Source of the DNA: Ditylenchus dipsaci
Taxonomy: Eukaryota; Nematoda; Chromadorea; Rhabditida; Anguinidae
Length of the DNA: 64,000 nt
Reading direction: 5' to 3'
NCBI GenBank assembly: GCA_004194705.1
Contig: SADC01000534.1
Location: 1-64,000, forward strand
Shown here: positions 12,101-24,200 of the stretch, piece after piece
How positions within the stretch are numbered: position 1 is the first letter of the stretch
Layout: every line of letters starts with the position of its first letter
Made by a program: the position numbers and the translations under genes
The notes under the pieces: generated by a model
Databases searched by the model: none
What the model was told of the DNA's origin: nothing
The model's input: only the letters and a program-made list of their open reading frames with translations

Positions 12101-15100
12101 TATTTTTTTTTGCCTGTAGGTTTTGAATGGCCGTAGAATATCCGTTTTTGCCCGTAGATTTCTCTTTTTCTATTTTTTTCTACCTGTAGATTTAAAAATT
12201 TTGCGAAAATTCAAATTTTATGGTCAGAAAAGGACTTAGTTTGCTCAGAATCTTACCCTGAAATGGCCAAGTTGGTCTTTTGGGAGTTTATTGAAGGGGG
12301 AGTAAACTTATTGCGAAATTTCAATTGCGCGCATCAGATTCCCTTCGCGATTGGCTCAATCTCTCAAAATCCGAATTCTACCATTTAGAACGACCTTTAT
12401 TATTGGTTGAGGTACCTAAATACTAGTTGGTAGTGGTTTTAAAGGGTGAGGTATACTTCATATACGCATTGCTTAAGTCACAGGTTTGACTACCACTGGC
12501 TGCACACTTTTTTTTCTCCGTTTATTTGCAAGTTTTGTGTCAAAATGATCCTCACACTCTTGACTATCCAATAAGATTATCAGAGCAAGCTTTCACACCT
12601 ATTGAAGCTTGTATTCAGGCTGAAGTATGCTAAATTAAAATGCTAAGTTTTCAGGGTTTTCTTTGATTAGTTACATTGAAATTTTCTGACTTTTTTTAGA
12701 AGTCACACTTTTTATATACCGAAATGTGGCCAATAATCTAGGCTTTCATTTAAGCTATCAAACAGAAGGAAGTTAGTTTGAAGTTGAAGCTAAAATTCAA
12801 AAAACGTCCAACGATTTCCAATTCCATGCACTCCCACCCAGTGTTGTCACCAAAAATTTTGATATTGTTCTGGAACAAAATGTAGCCCTGCTTCTTGGCG
12901 TTATTTTCAGTATATGACTGTAAATGATCATGTAAATTAAAACTGCTAAAAAATCTCAGTGCCACAATAATACCGAAATCCTACTCCTCAAAAATATTTT
13001 ATCCTTCCTTGTTCAAACCTTCGCTAGCTACCTTGTTTTTCTGTATTGATTTTGGTTTGTTAAAAATTTCATCTGATTCACCATGAAATTCTAACTCTGA
13101 AAAGTCACTAAAAGCGTTGGTGGATAAATAAATAAAATTTGTAGAGGTTCAGGCTATAAAAATTTTATACAGCTCATTGTGAATGGTTTTCTTTCATTCT
13201 GATGGTCATTTGCTTCAATTCGCAAAATTGAAGCAGTTTCTGACAGCAAAGCAGTGGTGTTAATGATTGCAATCTATTTATCGGCAGTTTTTGGCCCTAG
13301 AAGTCAGTAAACTTAATATATAAAAAAAACAAGATGTGCGCCTAGCGGAATGAAAACTGTCGATTTAGGGCGATGCGTATATAAAGTGAAACTAAGTCCT
13401 TTTCTGACCATAAAATTTGAATTTCCGCAAAATTTTTAAATCTACAGGTAGAAAAAAAAATAGAAAAAGAGAAATCTACGGGCAAAAACGGATATTCTAC
13501 GGCCATTCAAAACCTACAGGCAAAAAAAAATACGCGATGGGCAAAAACGAGTATTATACGGACAAAAAAATATTATCCAGAAAGAATACGATTTGCACCA
13601 AAAAGAATTCGATTTGCACCAAAAAGAATACTATTTGCACCAAAAAAAATACTATTTGCACCAAAAAGAATTCAATTTGCACCAAAAAGAAAATTATTTG
13701 CACCAAAAAAAATTCAATTTGCACCACGGCGATTTGCACCAAAATAAAATCTTTTTGCCCCAAAAAAGATCATATTTGCACCAAAAAAGATTCAATTTGC
13801 ACCAAAAAAGAGCTTTTTTGCACCAAATTTTTTTTGCACCAAAAAGAAATTTTTTTGCAATAAAAAGAAATCTTTTTGCACCAGAAAAAATCCATATCCG
13901 CTACAAAACGGTGTAAAAACATTTGAGATGAGAAGGTCAATATCAGAAAGAAGCCGTAGAAGTCCCCCCCCCTTAAAGGAGCATGCCCGTGCGTTACACG
14001 GAGAAAAGGCGGGGGACCACTAGTTTTTTCTTCCTCGTTAAATATTTTCATGCGTTTTCATCTAGAATTTTTAAGTTTTCTGCCTAACTTTTAAAAAAAG
14101 AATAAGGTCATCAATATCATATCGAACGCGAAACGAGTGAAAAATGGGATGGTTCAAAAAAAATTGCTGGTCCCCTCCTTAACTTTTTGAAACGCACGGG
14201 CATGCTCCTTTAAATAATTCCTGGTAAGAGTAGCTTTTTTTGCTAGTACCAAAGTTTTTCTCTGAATAACCGCTGTTTCGGCATTTTTATGAGTGAATTT
14301 TCTGATGCTGGAAAGTCTACATCTCAGTTAGCCCGTTCCTGGGTATTTAGATTTCTTGACTTAGGACGGTCGCCTGCGAAGTTTATTGGCTAAACTTTGA
14401 TGCCATAATATCAAAGTGATGTAATATCGATAACTATTTATGGTTTATTTCCAACCATGTTGTACTAGAATTGTCCTAAGTCAATGTTTAGCCTAAAAGC
14501 TTTCGGAAAAGTCTTAAACAGTTTGAATAAGATACCCATGAAAGAATCTTCAGAAGAGGGCACACCGTCCTCCGCAAAGTCGGCACAGTACAAATGATAT
14601 ATAGTCCTCCTTTCACCTCTTGACATGGACTTTAGAGAGAGCACAGAAGTAGTTTGGAACTTGGACGTCGAGCTGGAAATTAGCTTTACAAAGTATCCGC
14701 CCATGTTCAGCTTCTCCTTGGTCTTTGATGGCCAGTAGGTAGGGATGGTGTCACTCTTCTGAATCTGCAAAACAAACTTATCGCAAACATATATGTTTTT
14801 TTTAATCCTGCCTACTTGGTGGGGATTTACCAACATGACAATAGCTCTGGCCCAGACTCCCAGATCATTTGCCAAAAGTCATCGATAGTGTTTTTTATGG
14901 GCGCTTGAGTCACAATGTAGCGCAGCGATCTATTATCACCGATAGGAACCTGAACAATTTTGGTTCCGTAAATTTGATTTGGGAACCACATGTCTGGATG
15001 TGCATAAGGAAGGAAATATATATGTTACCTGTACATTCGAAGCATTGATATACCCATCTGGATTACGTTTGTGAGGAGTTAACATGACTCGCGTGTCTTC

Positions 15101-15237
15101 TGCAAATTTTAAAAATAGATTTATAATTGGATTGAATAGTTGAAAAAGGGCACCATATGGAAACACTCGACCCTCCCGGTTCTTTGGCTGATTGTGCGGA
15201 CACTGGCTGGTGGAAAACCCGGCGGACAGACGTTTTG
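6101..15237 (-). CDS. Degenerate PTP-domain exons (21-28) of the Pez-like gene
   Basis: In order: [17 protein letters not shown] and GYINASNVQ (substrate loop region), [19 protein letters not shown] (TQGP changed to TQAP), a WPD-loop equivalent reading ADFAEDGVP at 14558-14587, then [16 protein letters not shown], an insert of roughly 135 residues rich in Ser, Asn, Gln and basic residues, then the P loop [10 protein letters not shown] (8587-8616). The catalytic Cys is present but the invariant Arg of HCxxGxxR is Glu and the WPD Asp is Glu. The last exon (6229-6101) gives [19 protein letters not shown], with Lys in place of the first Q-loop Gln, and ends QKSRLI. The pattern is that of a pseudophosphatase. 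Exon 23 (14949-14831) needs one more base near 14851 to stay in phase. Confidence 0.88.
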
Positions 15238-18200
15238 CTTAAATAGGATATTGAATTTTTAAATAGGAAGAAACAAAATATATCGTGCATGCTTTAACTA
15301 AATTCCATGGGATTCTATTTTTCAACCTTTAAAAATCGGTGAACTTCAGATCAATCTCAAGCTTTTCGTGATATCAACCAAAATCTAAAAAGCGAAGCCG
15401 GTAAACCTCGTGGTAGGCAAGAAAACGCAAAAACAGATTTGTAAAATATTGATCTTGAGCTGAGATAGAGGTCCTATGGTGGGGCTCTATTAGAGAGTGC
15501 GGTTTTATTAAAGAGTTAGGTTCAATTAGAGAGTTAGGTTCAATTAGAGAGTTAGGTTTAATTAGAGCATCTACGGTAGTCGGTACAAAATATTATTAAC
15601 TTTATTAGAATACCGTATTTCCTCTAATAGAAGCCCATGGGCTTCTATTTTTCAACCTCCCAAAAATCTTGAAATTGTCAATCACAAATGACCTTAACTC
15701 CGAAACCTTAGTCGAAAAATAGGGGGGGGCTTCTAATGGAGCATGGGCTTATATTAGAGGAAATACGGTATGTTGTTGCCACAGATGCGACAATTCATCG
15801 GTGCAGAGAACGTGCGTCGGGAAAACACTTTAAACCCCTTTCAAGTGGCCATATCTTTTTTTATTAGGACGACCATAACTTCTGACAATTCTCATTCAAA
15901 GAGTATAACAGTCAAACAGAATGTCGGAATTTCGATACGAATGGCGGAACATGCCTAAAATTTTTTTGTGACATACTACACACAAACAGACAGAATCCAG
16001 CGGGACACGGACGTTTCGTCCTGAGCCGTTCCGTCGTAAAATTGGTTTTGGTCCAGGTTGGTTAAACAACATATTTTGGGCTACCCTCTGAGCTTCGTAC
16101 GTTGGCAAAGAAAGGCAATTGACGCCTACGACAACGGTTGTCGCCGCCAATTCAAAAAAATTACCGGTTGCAGTATAGAATCCCCCCCCCACGGGAAGTG
16201 ATCAGATCGAGGAGATAACATCATATTCGTGTTTCTCGACCCCGATTTCAAAGCCGGCTGTTTTTTAAATTCTGAGAAAAAAAATTCGATTCACAGGGGG
16301 GTATCATGGTTTTTTAGTTTAATTTGAAAAATTTGAATTGGCGCCTTTTAGATGGTAAAACGACACTTGGAGCTGGACAGTTGGAGCTGGTTTTATAAAG
16401 GACACTTGGAGCTGGTCAGTTAGAGCTGGTTTTTTCGAATTTAGTTAAAATTTTGAAAACAATTGTCTTAAAGGGGGGGGGAACTTTATATACGCATTGC
16501 CTTTTGTCGAAAGTTCTAGTCCCTCTGGGAGTGTTTTAATTTAAGTTTTTAGTAAGTTTTTTGACTTTTAGGTCTAAAAATCATCGAGCAGTCGATTGCA
16601 ACTATTTCCAGCACTGATTTGATGTCAGCAAATGCCTTAATTTTGCGATTTTTGGCAATGACTACTAAAATTAGAGGAAACCAGCTAAAATGATGCGTAC
16701 TTAGACTAATATAGCCTGAGTCTCCGCCAATTTTATTTATTTGCTCGCGTGTTTAGTGACTTTCTGGAGTCAGAATTTCATGGGTAACAAGATAAGAATT
16801 TTTACTCACCAAAATCACTTCAAAAAATCAGGTAGCGAGCGAAATGTTGACTCAGGAAGAAATGAGTACTATTGAGGGGTAGGATTTCAGTATTATTTGG
16901 GAACTGATATTTTTCGCGATTTCAATTTACATGATTTTATACAACCGTATGCTGAAAATGACGGCAAGAAGCAGGGCTACATTTTGAGTGTAAGGTTGCA
17001 AATGAGTATGTAAATTAAAATTGGGGAAAAAACGTCAGTTCCAGGATACTACCGAAAAGTACTGGGATAGTCCTATTTAGGATTTCATCGAATTGGACAT
17101 GGTTCAATGTTTTTTGAATTCTAGCTAAAACTTTATACTAACTTTTGATCTGTATAATAGCTCAAATGAAAGCCCAGAAGCTTGGCTACATTTTGACACT
17201 AAACTTGTAAATAAAAGGAGAAAAAAAACAGGGTTTGCACACAGTGGTAGTCGAACCTGTGACCTAAGGCGATGCGTATATAAAGTTTCCCCCCCCCTTT
17301 AAACAAAAAAAACCAGCTCCAACTATCCAGCTCCAAGTGTCCTTTATAAAACCAGCTCCAAGTGTCCTAGCCCCCTTTTGGATTTTGAAGGAATAAGGGC
17401 TGTATTGGGAGGGGAAGGGAATAAAAGGGGGCCACTTTTATGGCGGAACGTTAGAAATTTAAATATCTGTATTCTTCGACTGCCTCACCATGTTTTTGAG
17501 CTGGTCCGTGGCAAAAAGAGATTCCAAATGCATTTTATGGTCAAAAGTACTTCTCGGAGTCATGTCTAAGGTGAGTTTGTGCGCACATCTCTAACTCTCA
17601 AGCCCCTGCGCCCCCGAAGGGAAGTAAATAGAAAAGTAAATATATGTATTCTTCGACTGCCTCACCATGTTTTTCAATTGGGCCGTGGCAAAAAGAGACT
17701 CTATATGCATTTTTGATCAAGAGTACTTCTCGGAATCATGTCTAAGGTAAGTGAGTGCGCGCATTTCTAACTCTCAAGCCACCCTCGTACCCTTCGGGGG
17801 CGTAGGAGGCTTGGGGGCTTGGAGTTGAGATGGGCACACCCACATACCTTAGACACAAATCACTCGTAAGTGACTCTGGATGCATGAAAAAGCATGCATA
17901 CTAGAGTTTATTTATGCGGTAGGCCCCAGTATTGAAAACTATGTTCAACATGGCGCCGGCGCCCCTTGAAAATTCGCGCTGGCGCCTGTGCCATACTGAA
18001 CGACCAGCGACTCGCTACAAATTGTGACTCGCCACAGTTTTTCAAATTGGCGCGTTTCGGTACTCATTCTGGGACACACGTTTGCGCCCGTCCTAACGTG
18101 CGCTGGCCTACCTTGCCTAAGGCCTAAGTTAAGAAAAAGTTTAAAGAACATGCAAAAAACATTCAAAAAAATGAAATTAAAAAATTCAAAATTGTAGCGA

Positions 18201-21200
18201 GTCACAATTTGTAGCGAGTCGCAATTTTACCGCCATCCTGGCACCGGCGCTTCAAAAGAGGCGGCGCCGGGGTTTATGATATGGGTTAAACTTAATTTTT
18301 TTTGTTTTATTGCTATCACGGTCAGAGGCGTAGCCAGAAAAATCTGACGGGGGGGAGGCTAAAGCCCCCTGAGAGGTCATTTTCCCTACACCGTTTTCGA
18401 GTTTTATAGTGTTTTTAATTAACATTTTTTTTCGAAAAACCTGACGAAGGGGGCTATAGCCCCCCCTTTTGAACGTAAATATAAATGTTTTCGAAACGGA
18501 TGAGAAACGGATGGTTGAAGTTGAAAGAAGTGAAAATGTCCCAAAATAAGGCAAAATAGAGGTTTTTTTATTTCTTTCAACTTCAACCATCCGTTTCTCA
18601 GCCCTGTGCAATCCTCAAAAAAAGCCGGATATGACATTTTGTAGAAAAATTATTAAACTTTCAAATAGTGCATCAACTCATAACTTTCGATATTGAAACT
18701 TTCAAGAAAAGTCAGTATTTATGCGACCGAACAACCATTTTCCTTCCATTTACTTTGATTTTGACTAGAAATCGACACGTTTTTATTGATGGTCATAACT
18801 TTTCTCGAAATAATCAAAAAGAAGAGTTTGACCTACCAAATTGTAGCTAAGATTTAGGGCTTACATTGTCAAGCTATTGTTGATGTAAATTGTTATGTTT
18901 GTTATGTTATTATCCAATAAAACTTTCTGACGCCAATCAATTGTCGGGCAAAAAAATGCAACGCTCTTAAAAGTTGCCCAAAACAAACCAAGAAAATTAT
19001 TTTTTTTAGAAAAGTGTAATGACAGTTTTGTAGCCCTTGAAGAGCTCTACAAAACCGTGTATTTGGTTTTTCGAAAACATTTATATTTACGTTCAAAAGC
19101 AACAAGATAGAAAAATATATGTGCTGACGCCAATCAATTGTCCGCAACTGTATTTAAAAAATGCAGTACTGGTGGTTTCTCGGAGCTGGGTGCCGGCGCC
19201 GCCACGAATAGGGCGCCGGCGCCGCTATGAAAAAGGCGCCGTCGCCCGAAAATGGAGAAATTTTGCCTGGCGCTGGCGCCCGTGCAGGTATGGCTCTTAG
19301 TGTGTAAAAAGCCAATTAAATCTGTGTTTCACGTCCTGTTTTAATTATTTGCAGTTGCTGAAAGCAATAGAAAAATGGCTATTGTGGTGAATGAAAAGCA
19401 AAATTTCTGTACTGCATCTGCAGACTTTCTGTCCCAAATTGTTCAGGTAGATCCCTTATTTTTCTTATCTTGCATAATTTTTTATGTAAAAATTTAGGTG
19501 AAACCAGTCATTATCGCGGTAAATCTTTAGATTCAGCTTCAGCCTTTCCTACAATATCACTTTGATACTTTCAGGTTCTTCTCAATATCCTGCTCACGCT
19601 GAGTCTATGGATTGGTGTGTACAAAACGCAAACAGATACGCAATCTGTCGCCTTCTATCTGCTCGATTCTCGTGGTGATTTTACAACCGGCGTTGATTTG
19701 TATGTTTTCATTCTTTTTTGTAGAAATAATTGCTAATTCATGCTGACATTTCAGGTATGATGGCTTTGTAAGGCAGTTCTTCGATGTTTTTTCATTGTGA
19801 TTCATCAAATTCTAGTTGAATGGTATTATGTGCATTGCAGCGTTGGCGGTACTTAGCTTTGTTATGCTTGGCTTTGCTCTCTATGATTTCCAAATGGTGT
19901 TTATTACCAACGCTTAGAGAAAACTTATTGTAGGTTTAGGTGGTCAAGGTGTGGCTCACTCTTTCGTGTCTTTTGGTCAACTATGTCACTTCGGCTTTCA
20001 TCTTCAAGTGAAAATTCATTCATGGCTCATTTATAAACGTTGTCGTCGTCGTTGGCGTTGTCATTGTCGTTGGCGTAGAAGTGCCTTTATAAAACATTTT
20101 TTCCAACGACAGCGACGACGGCAACGACAACATTCATAAATAAGCCATTATTCATCTTTTGTTCAACAATCATCTGTTTCAGTGATACCATCAAAGTGTT
20201 TGGGGTCGACAAATATGGTGAACTGATTGCCATCTTGCTTGCATTTGTCTATGGCACCGTTGGCTCCATGGTATTTCTGTTTAGTTCAGTGATTCAGTGA
20301 GGTCAAATTTTGGCTTTAGGTTTTTTTCACCAGCTACTTCCCTCCGATTTTCCATCAGTTCTATGTAATTTGCAATTGCTCCATGGTTTCAGTCTTCTAT
20401 CTGAGAGTGTTTCCTAATCAAACGGTAATTGATTGGGATGTTATACGTGTCTCACTAACGAGAATCATTTTTCAGACTTGGTTCGTGCTGGCTGGCGTTG
20501 TTGGATGGGGTCAGTTTTTTCGTTCTTGCTGAGATGTTTGGATTATCCTGTTTGATTACAGACCTTTTTGCTGTCCTTTCTCCTCTGGGTCCATTGAGAA
20601 AGGTGACCGAAAAGGCAAGTGACTACAGCGAGCAAATTCTTCGTCTTCTCACATTTGATGCCAAAACTGTGCAGGAGCCGCATATAGCTTGTGATGATGT
20701 AAGGTTTTGTGGCGTGTCAGAACTTATTTTGTCATTTTTTCAGGATGAAACATCGGAAATTGAGTATGACAAGTCCTCAAATTCAAGCGATGAAAGTAAC
20801 GATGAAGTAATGGAGGAAGGAGGTCGCACTGCTAAGGACGCCCTTCAGGACTCGGAAATGACTCGTCTTGGAATGGGAGATTTCGTTTTTTACAGTTTGC
20901 TGGTTGGTAAGGCAGCTGCTGGCGGAAGCTTTCTTGCCACGTTCAATGTTAGTCATTAGTAAATTATCGAATATAAATCTTTGATTCGTTAAATTCAGGC
21001 TTTGATCGGTGTGGTGGTCGGCTTGATTATCACCCTCACTTCTCTGCCTGATTATGAAGAATTCGAGTCCATTCCAGCGCTTCCAATATCTATTTGTCTG
21101 GGTCTAGGATTGTATTTCGGTACTCTGTATGTAATTGAGCCGATCTACGCCAGTGTAATGGAATCATGGTGTAGAGCTGTAATATTATTCTTAATAAAAA

Positions 21201-24200
21201 ATTTTCCGTTTGTCGTCTTTTCTTGTTAACTTTTAAGTTTGCTTCTTGGTTGCATATGTGTTAGGTTGGAAATCCGCAGTGATCGACTGCTCCCAGTTCA
21301 CATGTCGTGTAGTCTTAAGCTTGTTTATTATGACTTTCTGAACTTTTCTGCATACTGATCGAATAACTGTAAGAATATTGGTTGAGTAGTCAGCTGACAG
21401 CTAGTAATCGCTTTCATACGTTTACTTTTTTCGGAGAAGACTAGCCAAAAAATCGGATCAGCAGGAGCTTGGCTTATCTGTAAAGAAAAGTCATAGTTGT
21501 GCAGGGAGAAAATAGGGCTGCGATAGATATCGACAATTCGAATTGAGACAAATCAAATTGAGACAAATGAGATTGAGATAAATCAAATTGAGGCTTGAGG
21601 GTAGGACCCTGACTGTGTCCTGGGCATAGGCGTACCCAGGATTTTCTGACGGGTTGGGCTAAAAACCCTAACGGGCGGCTAAACTGGCAGAAAAAAACCA
21701 AAAAAGGTTGAAAAAAACCCTGACGGAGGGGGGGGGCTATAGCCCGGTTAGCCCTCCCCCCCACCCCGGTTACGTCTATAGTTCTGGACTATTTCTTGAC
21801 TAAAATCACATATGTTAGACCACTGTTTTTTTTGGACAACCGAAATATTTTTGGACTAGTAAACGCCCATTGGACTAGTAAAATTCCATTGGACTACTAA
21901 AGTGCAATTAACCCATTTTTTCTTCGTATCCTTGTAGAGCGTGCCCAAGTTTCTGACAAAACTGACTCCCCAGCCCTGAAGTAGAAGGGTTACTTAAAAG
22001 GCGGTGTATCTCCTTTCCGTATCCGGTCCCGCACGGAAATTGGTTCAGTTCAAATTAAAGCACATTAATAGGTGGAAGAGGAGCGTCAAAATAATTGTCT
22101 AGATTTTAAAACTATTGATATTGTCATATCTCGCTTTGGCCTCAGGTATCTTCTCTCTTTTGTTCCTTTTTTTCAGCTCTCGCTTTAAAGGTTCGAACCC
22201 CTCTCGGTGTAAAATTTATTTTTTTCACATTTTATTTACTAGTTTGATGTCAAAATGATTCTAATAGTCTTGAAAACGCAAGAAGATCATCAAGAAGAAT
22301 CCGACAAATGTATATTTAAGCTAGAGGGGATGCGGATGCTGCGTAAGCAGGTGACTTTATTCAAACATACTTTTTCTTTGCTAAATAAAACTTTGCAAGC
22401 GACCGAATCATCGAAGTAATTTTCGGCAATATTTTTTTTCCAAGTACTTAGTGCATTCCTGAGTCTAGCAAATTGATATCACTCTTAGAAAAATAATAAG
22501 ATAGCTAGTGGTAATATAAATAGAAGTATATGGCTTATGGCTGATCTTCTTTTAATTCAAATCGAAAATTTAATACGGTTTTTAACCAAAATAGCATTCC
22601 TGGAAATGTTTCCAAGCGATTGATGGATATTTTTCAGTCTGAGTTGGGCTCAATCACTAAAAAAGTGTAAAAAAAATATAGTTTACACCCAGAGGGGTTC
22701 AAACCAGTGTTCTCAATAGTCAGAGGCAGAATAGAAAGTCAGAATGAAATTCAAAAATTCTGACAGTCAGAAAGCGCGGGAAATTTTTCTGACTGTCAGA
22801 AATGAGAGTCAGAAAAAAATCGATCAAATCACGCTGTTTTTTCCCTGTCTGATCGTCATTTCTGAGAGTCAGAAAGAGTCTGACAGTCAGAATAATTTCC
22901 CGCGCTTTCTGACTGTCAGAATTTTTGAATTTCATTCTGACTTTCCATTCTGCCTCTGACTATTGAGAACACTGGTTCAAACCTTCCACCTATAAATGTG
23001 TTTTTATTTGAATTAAAACGATTTCCATGCGGGACCAGATACAAAAAGAAGATATATTGAGTTTTAGAGGTGGGGAGCCAAATTCACATGGGATTCAGAA
23101 TAACGCGCATAAAAAAATTATCGAAAAAACCCCAGGTCACAGTCAGGGTCCCTCCCTTGTAAGTAAAATAAAGCCAGCCAGAAACCGTATATTTCGGTTT
23201 ATATTGTTTTTAGCTATTTCATCACCGTTCTAAAACCGCGAAAAGAATGCATAATTTAGAACCCTGCCTCACAATCTACCGTATTTATTATAATAGAACG
23301 ACATGTGGTTCTATTTTTCAATCCCCCTCGACTATTAGAGACTCTGTTCAAATAGGGTACAGTCCGTTTGACCGTCACCATTTTGACCGTCAGCATAATT
23401 TGACCGTCACCATTTTGACCGTCACCAATTTGACCGTCAGGAATTTTGACCGTCGTTTATATTTGACCGTCGTTTAAATTTGACCGTCACCATTTTGACC
23501 GTCAGCATAATTTGACCGTCACCATTTTGACCGTCGTTTAAATTTGACCGTCACCATTTTGACCGTCAGCATAATTTGACCGTCACCATTTTGACCGTCA
23601 GCATAATTTGACCGTCACCATTTTGACCGTCAGCATAATTTGACCGTCACCATTTTGACCGTCGTTTGAATGTGACCGTCGCTATTTTGTCACCTGTTTT
23701 CTGGACTAATTCGGACATGCTGAAGATGGTTTGATACTGGTAAAATGCCGTTTTGTAGGATATTTTTTTAGTTTTGGGCAGTAATTAATTTCGGTAAAAT
23801 CAATTATTGCCTGAAACTCAAAAAATACTCGAGAAAAAGGCTTTTTACCTCTATTAAACCATCTTCAGCGTGCCCGAATCAGTTCAGAAAACAGGTTTTG
23901 GGACTCGAAAAGGAAAAAAAATTTGGTCCAAGTGGTCGACCACCTGGTTTACGACCAGTTGGTCTAAATTGGGGAGGGGTTGCTGTTTTGATTGAATAAA
24001 GGATGTTTTTGAGTGTGCGTCAGCGTTATTTTCCAGTTTTTCGGAAAGTGGAAAATTTACCACTTTCCATGGAAAATTGGAAAGTGGAAAGTGTCTTATT
24101 TAGTAATTGTTAGCCTGCGTTGCAAAAATTGCATCAAGATGTGTGACTCACTCGTTATCTGTTCAAAATTACTGACGGTCAAAATGGTGACGGTCAAAAT

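Noticed and set aside
19951..20139. Arg/Trp-rich frame [14 protein letters not shown]
   Set aside because: Translation of the GTCGTCGTTGG hairpin in an intron of spe-4.
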